A DNA stretch of 64,000 nt from Methylomonas albis (GTDB taxonomy: Bacteria > Pseudomonadota > Gammaproteobacteria > Methylococcales > Methylomonadaceae): assembly GCF_014850955.1 (NCBI RefSeq), contig NZ_JACXSS010000001.1, positions 3,162,001 through 3,226,000 on the forward strand, given 5' to 3'. The position numbers were made by a program, and so were the translations under genes. How positions within the stretch are numbered: the stretch's first letter is position 1; every line of letters starts with the position of its first letter. The notes under the pieces are model-generated. The model was not told where the DNA came from. It was given only the letters and a program-made list of their open reading frames with translations, and made no database searches. This document shows positions 8,145 to 16,815 of this stretch, in pieces.

Positions 8145-11100
8145 GTTGGCTCTCCTGGGCAAGATCGGCTTTCAGTGCGGCTTTGGCAGCGGCGACGCTG
8201 GTGGCATCGCTCCATTCCAGCGCGGCCAGTTGTTGGTAGTAGCGATAGCGGTTTTTCACGTCTTGTTGCGCCTGTTTCAAGAAGGCTTCGGCGTGGTCGG
8301 GATGACTTTGCCAGAGCATGCTGAAACGGGTTTCGCTCATCACAAACTCGCGCAGCGGCACCGACGGTTCCGCGGAATCCAGTTGCATCGGATTCTTGCC
8401 TTGCCGGATACGACCAGGATTGAATCTGAATAACGGCCAATGCCCGCTTTTCACCGCCAAATTTTGCTGCCTATGGTTGTTGGACAAATCGACGCCGTGC
8501 GCGATACAAGGCGCGTAAGCAATGATGATGGACGGCCCATCGTGCGCTTCCGCTTCCAGGAAGGCATTCAGGGTTTGGGTGTCTTTGCCGGCATAAGCCA
8601 CATGGGCAACGTAGACGTTGCCGTAATCCATGGCTAACAAGGCTAAATCCTTTTTGGCCGTGGCTTTGCCGCCGGCCGAGAACTTGGCCACCGCACCCAG
8701 CGGCGTGGACTTGGACGTTTGGCCGCCGGTATTGGAATACACCTCGGTATCCAGCACCAGGACATTCACGTTGCGGCCGCTGGCCAGCACATGATCCAGA
8801 CCGCCATAACCGATGTCATAAGCCCAACCGTCGCCGCCGATAATCCAAACGCTTTTCTTGCACAGATAATCCGCTAGCGGCAACAGGGCTTGCGCGGCAG
8901 GCTGCTTCAGCGAGGGTAAATGCTGTTTCAATTCAGCGACACGTTGGCGTTGTTCGTAAAGGCCGGCTTCATCAGCTTGGTCGGCATGTAAAATCGCATC
9001 CACCAACTCTCCGCCCAAGGTTTCCCTTAACGACACCAGTAACTCGGCCGCATGTTCGGCTTGTTTATCTATAGCCACCCGCATGCCCAAACCGAATTCG
9101 GCGTTATCCTCGAACAAGGAATTGTTCCAGGCCGGACCGCGGCCGTCGGCATTTTTGGTCCAAGGCGTAGTCGGCAAATTGCCGCCGTAAATCGACGAAC
9201 AGCCGGTAGCGTTGGCTACCACCATGCGGTCGCCGAAGAGCTGAGAGGCCAATTTCACGTACGGGGTTTCGCCGCAGCCGACACAAGCGCCGGAAAATTC
9301 GAATAAAGGCTGCAACACCATGGAGCCTTTGATGGTGTTGGTTTTTAGCAAGCGACGATCATATTCCGGCAAGGACAGGAAGTAATCCCAGTTTTGGCTC
9401 TCCGGCTCGCGCAACGGCGCTTGCGGACTCATGTTCAAAGCCTTGCGGCTGGCGTTGGATTTGTCGCGAATCGGGCAAATATCCACGCAAAGTCCGCAGC
9501 CGGTGCAATCTTCCGGCGCCACCTGATAGCTGATCGACAGGCCGGCCGGAAAGTCCTTACCCAGCATCGCCGCGTGTTTGAAAGTCTCCGGCGCATTGCT
9601 CAAGGCTTCGTTGGGCACGATTTTGCTGCGAATCGCCGCGTGCGGGCAAACCATTGGGCATTTGCCGCACTGGGTACACAGATCGGTTTCCCAAACCGGA
9701 ATCTCCAAAGCCAGATTGCGTTTTTCGTAAGCCGCCGTACCGGTGGGAAAGGTGCCGTCGGCCGGCATCGCGCTGACCGGCAGCGCATCACCGCGACCGG
9801 CGATGATTTCGCCGGTAACCCGGCGGATAAATTCGGGCGCCGTATCGGCGATCAATGCGGCAATATCGAACCCGCTATCGGCTTGCTTGGGTAGAGGTAC
9901 TTGTTGCAAGCCGGCCAAGGTTTCGTCTATCGCTTTAAAATTTAAATCGACGATGCGCTGGCCTTTTTTGCCGTAGGTTTTTTCCACGGCATGCTTGATC
10001 GCGGCAATAGCCTGATCTTGCGGCAATACCCCGGAAATCGCGAAGAAACAGGTTTGCATGATGGTATTGATTCGCTTACCCATGCCGGACTTTTCCGCAA
10101 CCGCGTTGCCGTCGATCAGATAAAAACGAATCTTCTTGGCCAGCATTTGCTCTTGCATCTTATGCGGCAAGGTATCCCAAACCTGCTCGACCGGTACCGG
10201 GCTGTTCAACAGAAACACCGCGTTGTGGGCTGCATTGGCCAGCATGTCGTAGCGTTCCAGAAACACGGTTTGATGGCAGCCGATGAATTTGGCGTCGTTT
10301 TCGGCTATCAGATAAGTTGAGCGGATCGGTTTGGGGCCGAAGCGCAAATGCGAAACCGTGATGGCGCCGGATTTTTTCGAGTCGTACACGAAATAGCCTT
10401 GGGCAAACCAATCGGTTTCTTCGCCGATGATTTTAATGGTGTTTTTATTGGCGCCGACCGTACCGTCGCTGCCCAAGCCGTAAAACATAGCTTGAAAGGT
10501 TTGGTCGTGGGCGTCGGTGCGATATTCGCTGTCCCACTCCAGGCTGGTATGGCTGACATCGTCGTGGATGCCGATGGTAAATTGATTTTTCGGCCGCTCG
10601 CGTTTTAACTCGTCGTAAACCGCCTTGATCATACCGGGGGTGAATTCCTTGGACGACAAGCCGTAACGGCCGCCGACCACTATCGGTAAGCCGGCAAACT
10701 TGCCGCCGTTGCTGAAATCTTGCGCCAACGCCGTCAGCACATCCTTGTACAAGGGTTCGCCGTCGGCGCCCGGTTCCTTGGTGCGATCCAATACCGCGAT
10801 TTTCCGGCAACTGGCAGGTAAGGCCTCGATCAAGCGCTCCGGAGCAAAGGGCCGAAACAAACGCACTTTCAACAGACCGACTGCTTCGCCCTGGCGATTG
10901 AGATAATCCAGCGTCTCTTCCACCGCTTCCGCGCCGGACCCCATCAGCACGATCACTCGTTCGGCGTTCGGCGCGCCGACATACTCGTATAAACGGTATG
11001 CCCTGCCGGTCAGCGCCGCGAATCTATCCATGGCTTGCTGAGCGATGTCAGGCAAGGCCGAGTAATACGGGTTTACCGACTCCCGGCCTTGGAAATACAC

Positions 11101-11772
11101 GTCCGGGTTTTGCGCGGTACCGCGCAGTACCGGCTTATCCGGCGTCAAGGCCCGGCCGCGATGCTCGCTAACCCAGGCATCGTCTATCATCGCCCGAATG
11201 ACCGCATCGTCGACGCTGACGATTTTTGATACTTCGTGCGAGGTGCGAAAGCCGTCGAAAAAATGCATGAAGGGGATCCGGCTTTGCAAGGCCACCGCGT
11301 GAGAAATCAGCGCCAGATCCTGCACTTCCTGTGGCGAGTTGGAGCATAACATGGCAAAGCCGGTCATCCGCGCCGCCATCACATCGCTGTGATCGCCGAA
11401 GATAGACAGGCCCTGGCAAGCCAGGGAACGGGCGGCGATATGGAACACCGTCGGGCTTAATTCGCCGGCGATTTTGTACATATTCGGCAGCATCAGCAAT
11501 AAACCTTGCGATGCGGTAAACGTCGTAGCTAGGGTACCGGCTTGCAACGCGCCATGTATGGTGCCGGCCGCGCCGGCTTCACTTTGCAATTCGACGACTC
11601 TGGGGACCGTACCCCATAAATTCGGTTGCCCGCGCGATGACCATTCATCGGCCCACTCCCCCATCGGCGACGACGGTGTGATTGGGTAAATGGCGATGAC
11701 TTCGTTCAACTTGTGGGCAATGCCGGCGGCGGCCTGGTTACCGTCAATGGTGAGGGTGTGTTGAGTTTCCAT
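8137..11772 (-). CDS. nifJ: Pyruvate:ferredoxin (flavodoxin) oxidoreductase
   Basis: A 1211-residue single-chain PFOR, which decarboxylates pyruvate with CoA to acetyl-CoA and reduces ferredoxin or flavodoxin. Domain I has YPITPSSPMGE (near residue 30). Two 4Fe-4S motifs lie at about 690-765 (CTQCGKCPMVCPHA and CTGCGLCVDICPI). A further cluster cysteine pair is in CVGCGETPY near 830. The TPP-binding segment GDGWAYDIGYGG begins near 977 and is followed by EVYSNTGGQ. The start is the ATG at 11772 (METQHTLT) with AAGG upstream; an in-frame extension to 11853 lacks homology. The enzyme is oxygen-sensitive, so in an aerobic methanotroph it suggests low-oxygen fermentation or nitrogen-fixation electron supply. 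Confidence 0.95.
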   Translation of the reverse strand: METQHTLTIDGNQAAAGIAHKLNEVIAIYPITPSSPMGEWADEWSSRGQPNLWGTVPRVVELQSEAGAAGTIHGALQAGTLATTFTASQGLLLMLPNMYKIAGELSPTVFHIAARSLACQGLSIFGDHSDVMAARMTGFAMLCSNSPQEVQDLALISHAVALQSRIPFMHFFDGFRTSHEVSKIVSVDDAVIRAMIDDAWVSEHRGRALTPDKPVLRGTAQNPDVYFQGRESVNPYYSALPDIAQQAMDRFAALTGRAYRLYEYVGAPNAERVIVLMGSGAEAVEETLDYLNRQGEAVGLLKVRLFRPFAPERLIEALPASCRKIAVLDRTKEPGADGEPLYKDVLTALAQDFSNGGKFAGLPIVVGGRYGLSSKEFTPGMIKAVYDELKRERPKNQFTIGIHDDVSHTSLEWDSEYRTDAHDQTFQAMFYGLGSDGTVGANKNTIKIIGEETDWFAQGYFVYDSKKSGAITVSHLRFGPKPIRSTYLIAENDAKFIGCHQTVFLERYDMLANAAHNAVFLLNSPVPVEQVWDTLPHKMQEQMLAKKIRFYLIDGNAVAEKSGMGKRINTIMQTCFFAISGVLPQDQAIAAIKHAVEKTYGKKGQRIVDLNFKAIDETLAGLQQVPLPKQADSGFDIAALIADTAPEFIRRVTGEIIAGRGDALPVSAMPADGTFPTGTAAYEKRNLALEIPVWETDLCTQCGKCPMVCPHAAIRSKIVPNEALSNAPETFKHAAMLGKDFPAGLSISYQVAPEDCTGCGLCVDICPIRDKSNASRKALNMSPQAPLREPESQNWDYFLSLPEYDRRLLKTNTIKGSMVLQPLFEFSGACVGCGETPYVKLASQLFGDRMVVANATGCSSIYGGNLPTTPWTKNADGRGPAWNNSLFEDNAEFGLGMRVAIDKQAEHAAELLVSLRETLGGELVDAILHADQADEAGLYEQRQRVAELKQHLPSLKQPAAQALLPLADYLCKKSVWIIGGDGWAYDIGYGGLDHVLASGRNVNVLVLDTEVYSNTGGQTSKSTPLGAVAKFSAGGKATAKKDLALLAMDYGNVYVAHVAYAGKDTQTLNAFLEAEAHDGPSIIIAYAPCIAHGVDLSNNHRQQNLAVKSGHWPLFRFNPGRIRQGKNPMQLDSAEPSVPLREFVMSETRFSMLWQSHPDHAEAFLKQAQQDVKNRYRYYQQLAALEWSDATSVAAAKAALKADLAQESQHG

Positions 11773-11868
11773 GGGGAACAACCTTTTGCGTGATAAAACG
11801 GGGCCGGTCGGCCATCGCCGCCGGCTCTTCTGAACAGTACTAAGGATAGTCAAAAAAACGGCCGACTA

Positions 11869-11889
11869 ATTGACTAATAATTAGCCAAT
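11869..11889. promoter_or_regulatory. Palindromic operator-like site upstream of nifJ
   Basis: About 100 bp before the nifJ start lies a near-perfect palindrome with half-sites ATTGACTAAT and ATTAGCCAAT around one central base. A third partial half-site (GACTAATT) abuts it. The AT-rich dyad is what a small dimeric regulator would bind. No regulator gene is adjacent. The rest of the 310-bp gap (11773-12082) holds AT-rich promoter-like sequence and no gene. Confidence 0.5.
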
Positions 11890-12082
11890 TTAATGCAGCT
11901 TCAAACAAGACGGGCACTGGCAAGCTTTGCCCACGATTTGATCACAAACTTATCCACAGCTTCTGTGTATAACTGTACTTTTGGACAATGGTTACCGCGA
12001 CAAAATAACCGCCCCACCTTGAACGCGGTTACGTTAAATTTGCCGCGGCAGCGTTGCGAACGTGAAATTGCCGACTCCCCGC

Positions 12083-12616
12083 TTATTCATCGCGTAAGAC
12101 TATCGGCATGATCTTTTCTTCTACGCTGATCACCGCCTTATTTAGTACAAAGAAATGTTTATCCTCGACAAATTGCACGCCCAACATGTAAAAAATCGGC
12201 CCCCAAAATGGATTGATCATCAAGCCGCCCAGGGTGCTTTTCAGAGTCCGTTTTAGATTTCTCAACGGATTAAAAGCGACCGCCAAAGTCTGTTGGGGAT
12301 GTTCGTCAAACACTTGCGCAATGGGTTTTAACGTGTATTGGTCCCGGCTTTCCAGTTCTCTCATGGATACTGTCAGTTTTTGCGCCATTTTATAGAAATG
12401 CAGACGGGCCAAGGTGGCCGAAATCGCAAATGCGATAGCCATCAGCGGCAACAGAATAACGGGCGGCAATAAGGGGGCGAAAGCCGGTGCCAGCAATACC
12501 AAGCCATAGCCCAGCATGATGGTATCTTCGCCGCGCTCCACATCGCGATCCAGATTTTTGACGATGGCAATCACTTGATTGCCGGATTGATCCAAATAAC
12601 CTTTGTCTTGAGCCAT
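12083..12616 (-). CDS. Hypothetical inner-membrane protein, 177 aa
   Basis: Not recognised. AAGGAGACTAAT before the ATG at 12616 is a strong ribosome site. Residues 35-70 form two adjacent membrane helices (MLGYGLVLLAPAFAPLLPPVI and LLPLMAIAFAISATLARL) followed by a cytosolic basic region and a third weakly hydrophobic stretch (LGGLMINPFWGPIFYMLGVQF). No catalytic motif is seen. It stands alone between nifJ and the SRPBCC gene, which is on the same strand 92 bp upstream. Confidence 0.65.
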   Translation of the reverse strand: MAQDKGYLDQSGNQVIAIVKNLDRDVERGEDTIMLGYGLVLLAPAFAPLLPPVILLPLMAIAFAISATLARLHFYKMAQKLTVSMRELESRDQYTLKPIAQVFDEHPQQTLAVAFNPLRNLKRTLKSTLGGLMINPFWGPIFYMLGVQFVEDKHFFVLNKAVISVEEKIMPIVLRDE

Positions 12617-12708
12617 ATTAGTCTCCTTCAGGTTGAATGTGCAGGATCTTGATTAGATGCCTGCGGATGAAAAAAGTCAACTGTCAAACCGGTACCGATT
12701 TGAATGCG

Positions 12709-13173
12709 TCAAGGCTCCGCAACGCCCCATTTTGCTTGCAGATAATCGCGGCGCGTATCGAATATGCGCTGCAATTTATCGCCGATAAACCCATGTAACA
12801 ATTGGCCCAGCCAGCCGAACGGCATCGTATAAAACACGATGTCTTCCAGCACGACACCTTCCGCGCAATTGCTCAGGCAAACCTCATGACTCCAGAAACC
12901 GAACGGACCCACGGCCTGTTGGTAGACAAACCGGTTCGGCTTATCGCAATGACTAACTTCCGATAGCCAAGACATGGGCACACCAAACACTGCCTTCATC
13001 CGATAGCGGATCAGCAAGCCTGAGTAAATATCTTCTGGTACAGGCGAGGTGATATCGACATGGAAAAACTCAGGGGTAATTTGGTTTAGATAATGCGGGG
13101 ACGAAAAGAACTCCCAGGCTTGCTGCTGGCTGAGGGCCAAGCGCTGCTGCCGGTGGAGTTGATAAATTTTCAT
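12709..13173 (-). CDS. SRPBCC-fold ligand-binding protein
   Basis: A 154-residue protein with the START/polyketide-cyclase layout: N-terminal strand YQLHRQQRLALSQQQAWEFFSSP, the conserved ITPEFFHV, a central GPFGFWSHEVCL, VVLEDIVFYTMPFGWLGQLLHGFI, and a long C-terminal helix ending in RRDYLQ. Members bind lipids or other hydrophobic ligands, and the specific ligand cannot be read from sequence. No signal peptide. The ribosome site at 13173 is weak. Confidence 0.75.
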   Translation of the reverse strand: MKIYQLHRQQRLALSQQQAWEFFSSPHYLNQITPEFFHVDITSPVPEDIYSGLLIRYRMKAVFGVPMSWLSEVSHCDKPNRFVYQQAVGPFGFWSHEVCLSNCAEGVVLEDIVFYTMPFGWLGQLLHGFIGDKLQRIFDTRRDYLQAKWGVAEP

Positions 13174-13345
13174 AAAACTTGCCGAGGACGATGCAGCACT
13201 ACTGCGATAGCAATCAATCTACCGTAAAAAAAATTTTGCGGTAGTGCCACCGCTTATGTACATCGGTTACGCGGATGCGCCAGTCCGGAAATCGGGGCGC
13301 CAGTCGGTGAAACAAGATGTCGGGTAAACCCCAACAAACCGAAGA

Positions 13346-13717
13346 CTATTGAGTCCTTCCGCTTTCTTCCTTGATTTCAGCGATTAAATCGCCGAGGTTT
13401 TCGCGTTGTCTCAGCACGAAATTCCGGCTTTCCTCTGCAGTGCGACTACCCAGCACGATGATGTCCTTGCGATGTTTATGCGCCAGATAGCCGGCCAGCA
13501 AACCACCGGAGAATAAGGCAAGCGGATGGCGAATCAGCGCGCGGGTGATGCTTTTACTGGCGTGCGTCAACCCGGAAATCACGATACCCATCACCACACC
13601 TTTGACCAGAATCTCGCCATTGGTCGGCGGCGCCATTCTGACTTTCTTGCCCTTGCGCGCCGGCGATTTCTTAACTTTCTCGGTAACAGCTTGGTTTACT
13701 ATTTTTACTTGCGTCAT
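13346..13717 (-). CDS. Hypothetical protein with one membrane segment; start duplicated at 17.7 kb
   Basis: A 123-residue protein starting at 13717 with AGGAGACAGGGAT upstream. A basic N-terminus (KKSPARKGKKVRM) precedes a hydrophobic middle (GVVMGIVISGLTHA and LALFSGGLLAGYLAH), then a charged tail. The family is not recognised. The first 11 codons have a degraded counterpart at 17723-17755 (MRQAKTANYAV against MTQVKIVNQAV). This shows that the segment spanning this gene's start and the L,D-transpeptidase 3' end was once tandemly duplicated. Confidence 0.6.
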   Translation of the reverse strand: MTQVKIVNQAVTEKVKKSPARKGKKVRMAPPTNGEILVKGVVMGIVISGLTHASKSITRALIRHPLALFSGGLLAGYLAHKHRKDIIVLGSRTAEESRNFVLRQRENLGDLIAEIKEESGRTQ

Positions 13718-13785
13718 ATCCCTGTCTCCTAAAAAACCACACTCCGGATAACAGCATAATCCAAAACCGCTAAAACTGAACCCCG

Positions 13786-14457
13786 TTAACCGCCGCCGGC
13801 ACCATTTACCGCTTTACTGACCAATTGTTGTTTAGCGCCCGGATTAGCGGCTTTGCTCAAAGCGGTTTGCAACAATTGATCTTGACCGTAAATATCCGGG
13901 TAAAAACGCGGTTTGTCATCAAGGCCCACAAAAACAGTGGTATAAAAAAACAAAACAGGTATCGACTTTTTTAGACTGACCCGCTGAGTTTTGGGCCCGG
14001 CCATGGCTTGCTGTATAGTTTGCTGGTCCCAAGCAGTTTGGTCGCCAAGTACGAATTCCCCCAATTTTTCCGCTTCAGCCACTCTGACGCAGCCGTGACT
14101 CAAATCACGGCGATCCCGGTTAAACGCGGATTTGCCCGGCGTATCATGCAAATACACATCGGCCTTATTCGGAAAAATAAACTTCACCCGCCCCAATGGA
14201 TTATTACTGCCGGGGCGTTGTCTGGCGCGGATCCGACCGCTTTTGATTTCATCGACAATGCTGTCCTGGTTGTCTTCTTCATCGTCGTCAGCATGACGAT
14301 CCACCAGCTCAATATCCTGATTGGCTAGAAACTCTTCATCGCTTAATAGCTTCGGCAGCATTTCTTTATCCATGATGCTTTGCGGAATATCTCAATACGT
14401 CATGAACTCCAGATATTTCATCTCTTCCCATAGCACCGGCGTCTGGTTCTTCTCAAC
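13786..14457 (-). pseudogene. Broken 3' copy of the L,D-transpeptidase gene
   Basis: Bases 13786-14457 match 17800-18471 at a constant 4014-bp offset. The homology ends abruptly at TTCTTCTCA, where the sequence runs into a repeat element. Within the copied part the TGG codon that encodes Trp in YWNIP has become TGA (near 14393). Only the last 195 codons stay open (13786-14373). They keep the catalytic SHGCVRV motif but lack the signal peptide, peptidoglycan-binding domain and the start of the catalytic domain. No ribosome site is seen, so this is very likely non-functional. Confidence 0.85.
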
Positions 14458-14465
14458 GCGGTAAC

Positions 14466-14585
14466 GTGCGCCGATAAGATGTGCCGACGTCAGGAGGCGC
14501 ATCTGTCGCGTGATCGAACCAAACTTATCCTAAGCCGCCGAATTCTACCTTCGGCGGCTTATTTTCGTTCCGCCCCGAAAACCCC
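14466..14585 (+). repeat. GTGCG-starting repeat element, copy A
   Basis: The block starts GTGCGCCGATAAGATG, passes through GACGTCAGGAGGCGCATC and TGTCG, and ends with the hairpin AGCCGCCGA...TTCGGCGGCT followed by TTCCGCCCCGAAA. A second copy lies at 16129-16247. The first part contains an inverted repeat AGATGTGCC/GGCGCATCT. It begins precisely where homology to the transpeptidase gene stops. A further inverted repeat (AAACGCCAGC at 14586, GCTGGCGTTT at 14613) follows it. The GTGCG start is what group II introns have, but no intron protein or domain V is evident. Confidence 0.55.
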
Positions 14586-14687
14586 AAACGCCAGCAATGG
14601 CTAAACCGTCCCGCTGGCGTTTCAATCGAGCTCCGCAAGGCCGTAAGTCGCAATAGGTAGAGCGTCAAGCGGCTCGTCCGTGAACAG

Positions 14688-15020
14688 TTATCTTTTCCCT
14701 TGCCCCACCAAAAAGCCGATTAGACCGGATGCAATTGCACTGATAATACCTGCGGCCCATTTTTTGTCGTCTACCGTCCCCACCGCGAAGACGTAAACAC
14801 AGCCGCCAAAAACAACACCCACTACTAAAAGCGCGAAACAAAATAGCGAATAGGTCATTTTCCGTTTCAGTTCGGCATCCGCCATTTCCCTTACACATCT
14901 AGCGGTGGCATCTTCTGGCGTTTCGTTGCTGACTGACAACTCGTACTTATGATCCTTGCCGACGATTTGTCCTAGGTTGATCTGGGGATCGCCGCGTTTT
15001 TCATTGGTCTGTTCCTCCAC
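14688..15020 (-). CDS. Small two-helix membrane protein in the accessory patch
   Basis: A 110-residue protein, start ATG at 15020. The N-terminal half is polar (TNEKRGDPQINLGQIV), then two membrane helices follow (YSLFCFALLVVGVVFGGCVYV and WAAGIISAIASGLIGFLVG). The family is not recognised. It lies 49 bp after the ribbon-helix-helix gene on the same strand and could form a pair with it. The topology resembles small holin-like or toxin-like membrane proteins, but there is no specific evidence. Confidence 0.55.
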   Translation of the reverse strand: MEEQTNEKRGDPQINLGQIVGKDHKYELSVSNETPEDATARCVREMADAELKRKMTYSLFCFALLVVGVVFGGCVYVFAVGTVDDKKWAAGIISAIASGLIGFLVGQGKR

Positions 15021-15069
15021 TAAATACCTACAATCTCGGTCAATAGCTGTTTGTTTTGGTCAAGGATAC

Positions 15070-15240
15070 CTAATCTTTTTTCTCCGTTTTAGCTTCGGCA
15101 GCCACGTCATACAAGGCAATGGCTTTACGTAGAATCTCGGTTTTGGTGGTGTGCCCCGAAGACGCCAGTTGCTCCAGTCGTTCGTTTAACTCAGGTGATA
15201 CGCTCAAGCTAAGGCGAATTGTTTCTTTATCGTTTGCCAT
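15070..15240 (-). CDS. Ribbon-helix-helix (CopG-like) DNA-binding protein, 56 aa
   Basis: A short gene from ATG 15240 to TAG 15070. The protein starts MANDKETIRLSLSVSPEL, the beta strand and first helix of an RHH fold, and continues NERLEQLASSGHTTKTEILRKAI, helix A, turn and helix B. The charged tail ends EKKD. AGGAGA lies just upstream (15244-15249). RHH proteins of this size are typical antitoxins or plasmid copy regulators. No ParE/RelE-like toxin is adjacent; the downstream neighbour is a two-helix membrane protein. If this is an antitoxin, that neighbour is the only candidate partner. Confidence 0.75.
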   Translation of the reverse strand: MANDKETIRLSLSVSPELNERLEQLASSGHTTKTEILRKAIALYDVAAEAKTEKKD

Positions 15241-15315
15241 ACAGTTCTCCTATAGCGCAAAAAAGGCGCTATTTATATGCAAATAATACGCTTATTTTTC
15301 ACCTAAGTAAGTTAC

Positions 15316-16128
15316 CAAATTTCGGCCGACGGCGGCAACCGCGTCACTCAGACCGTCTACAACAGCGATGACAGCGTGCAGATCCTCAAAAAAGCCGTGG
15401 GCAGCGGTATTGCGCAGAACTACGCGACCTACACCTACAGCAACAACGGCCTACCGCTCACAGTCAAGGATGCTAAAAACCAGCTGACCACCTACCAATA
15501 CGACGGTCACGACCGCAAGCTGAAAACCCTGTATCCGGACAAAGTCACCGCCGGCGCCTCCTCGGCGACCGACTTCGAACAGGTGGCCTACGATAACAAC
15601 AGCAACGTCACCAGCTTGCGCAAACGTAACGGTCAAAGCATTACCCTGGCCTACGACAACCTCAACCGTCTGCTGAGTCGGACCTATCCGACTGCGGCCG
15701 ACAACATCAGCTTCAGTTATTTATGCCCTTTAGGGTATGACTTGGTCGGCCGTAAAACCGCCGCCAACAAAACCGGCTACGCCATCGGCTACGTCTACGA
15801 CAACGCCGGCCGCCTGACCAGCACCAGCGCCGGCGGCAAAACCCTGGCCTACCAATACGACCCGGCCGGCAACCGCACCCGCACCACCTGGCCGGAAGCC
15901 ACCGCGTTCTACATTACCGCCAGCTACGACGCCCTCAACCGGCCGACCACCCTGCTGGAAAACGGCACGGTCAGCCTGGCCAGCTACGCCTACGACGACC
16001 TGTCGCGGCGCACCACCGTCACCGGCTACGACGCGCAATCGGCCCTGGCCAGCCTGACCCAAAACCTGGCCGGCACCGCCCAGGACAACACCTGGAGCTA
16101 CACCCGCAACCAAGTGCAAGACATCAAC
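15316..16128 (+). pseudogene. RHS/YD-repeat protein fragment 1
   Basis: A stretch of RHS repeats with no proper start: the open frame can be read back to about 15316 (ISADGGNRVTQTVYNSDDS) but a stop precedes it and only a GTG at 15376 is available. YD-type units are clear: YDGHDRKLKTLY, YDNLNRLLSRTYP, YDNAGRLTSTS, YDPAGNRTRT, YDALNRPTTL and YDDLSRRTTV. The frame is cut at 16128, where the repeat element begins, so no toxic C-terminal domain remains. RHS proteins are large secreted polymorphic toxins or wall proteins; this is only an internal piece. Confidence 0.85.
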
Positions 16129-16247
16129 GTGCGCAGATAGGATGCTGCCGACGCCAGGAGGCGCATCTGTCGAGTGACCTTGCAAACCACAATCAAACCC
16201 CAGGCCGCCGATCTCAACTATCGGCGGCCTGTTCCACTGCCCGAAAC
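16129..16247 (+). repeat. GTGCG-starting repeat element, copy B
   Basis: Begins GTGCGCAGATAGGATGC directly after the RHS codons for VQDIN, continues GACGCCAGGAGGCGCATC and TGTCG, and ends with the hairpin GGCCGCCGA...TCGGCGGCC and TTCCACTGCCCGAAACC. It is colinear with copy A over about 115 bp, including both hairpins. The intact second RHS fragment reads straight through at the equivalent place (VQDIKAAS), so this element marks a junction rather than native RHS sequence. Confidence 0.55.
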
Positions 16248-16412
16248 CATCTGATTCCCCACAACGAACCGCCTCTGGCTTTACCGCATAGCGACACTCC
16301 ACACCCGCTTATTCGCGCGATGCACTCAAGGCTTATCCTGCTCTGCGAGGCCACCGGCTGCCGCTGGTCAATGGAAAAGGGTTTTATTTTTGGCGGTTAA
16401 ACGCCAACCCGC

Positions 16413-16512
16413 GTAGGTCAGAATAGCGAAGCGTATTCGGACGCATGTGATTAACCAAGGCCGTAAGCCGTAATCGGTAGGTCAATAGACGAAGCCGTAT
16501 TGCGCCGCATGT
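16413..16512. repeat. Two 36-bp REP-like repeats
   Basis: Two related 36-bp units at 16413-16448 and 16477-16512 share GTAGGTCA at the start, GCGAAGCGTATT or GACGAAGCCGTATT in the middle, and a GCATGT end. Between them lies AAGGCCGTAAGCCGTAAT, which also occurs, slightly altered, at about 14638 after element copy A. These are typical of short extragenic palindromic repeats. They occupy the gap before the antitoxin gene. Confidence 0.55.
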
Positions 16513-16533
16513 TTTAGCCAATTGCGCGGGATG

Positions 16534-16815
16534 TCATGCCGCCTCTCGTACCCACATCTCGATATGCAACCCTGCTGATGCGGCCATATTGACGAGAGCA
16601 TCCAGGCCGAACAAGTTAATCTTGCCGCGCATAAGATCCGAAATACGCGGTTGGGTCACGCCGAACAGCTTGGCGGCCTGGGCTTGGCTCAACCCGGTTC
16701 GGGTAATGTAATCCGTCAAATTCATCATTAGCCTCGCGCGAAGTTTCATATTTTCGGCTTCTTCGGGAGTGTCTTCAATCGCATCCCAGACACTGGAGAA
16801 TTGTTCGCTGTTCAT
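16534..16815 (-). CDS. HigA-type helix-turn-helix antitoxin
   Basis: A 93-residue XRE-family protein. After an acidic N-terminus (WDAIEDTPEEAENMKLR) comes a clear helix-turn-helix: TGLSQAQAAKLFGVTQPRIS, then DLMRGKINLFGLDALVNMA. Its ATG at 16815 overlaps the toxin TGA by four bases (ATGA), so toxin and antitoxin are translationally coupled in HigBA order. It would neutralise the toxin and repress the operon through the palindrome at 17154-17183. Confidence 0.85.
   Translation of the reverse strand: MNSEQFSSVWDAIEDTPEEAENMKLRARLMMNLTDYITRTGLSQAQAAKLFGVTQPRISDLMRGKINLFGLDALVNMAASAGLHIEMWVREAA

Noticed and set aside
9394-9894. 166-codon plus-strand gene
   Set aside because: Antisense to the ferredoxin-domain region of nifJ; no ribosome site and no family resemblance.
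14466-16247. A complete group II intron between the two GTGCG elements
   Set aside because: No reverse transcriptase, maturase or domain V-like hairpin was found, and the intervening DNA is RHS and small genes.
15730-16302. 190-codon minus-strand gene
   Set aside because: It is an antisense shadow of the RHS fragment, with a low-complexity Gly/Val-rich translation.
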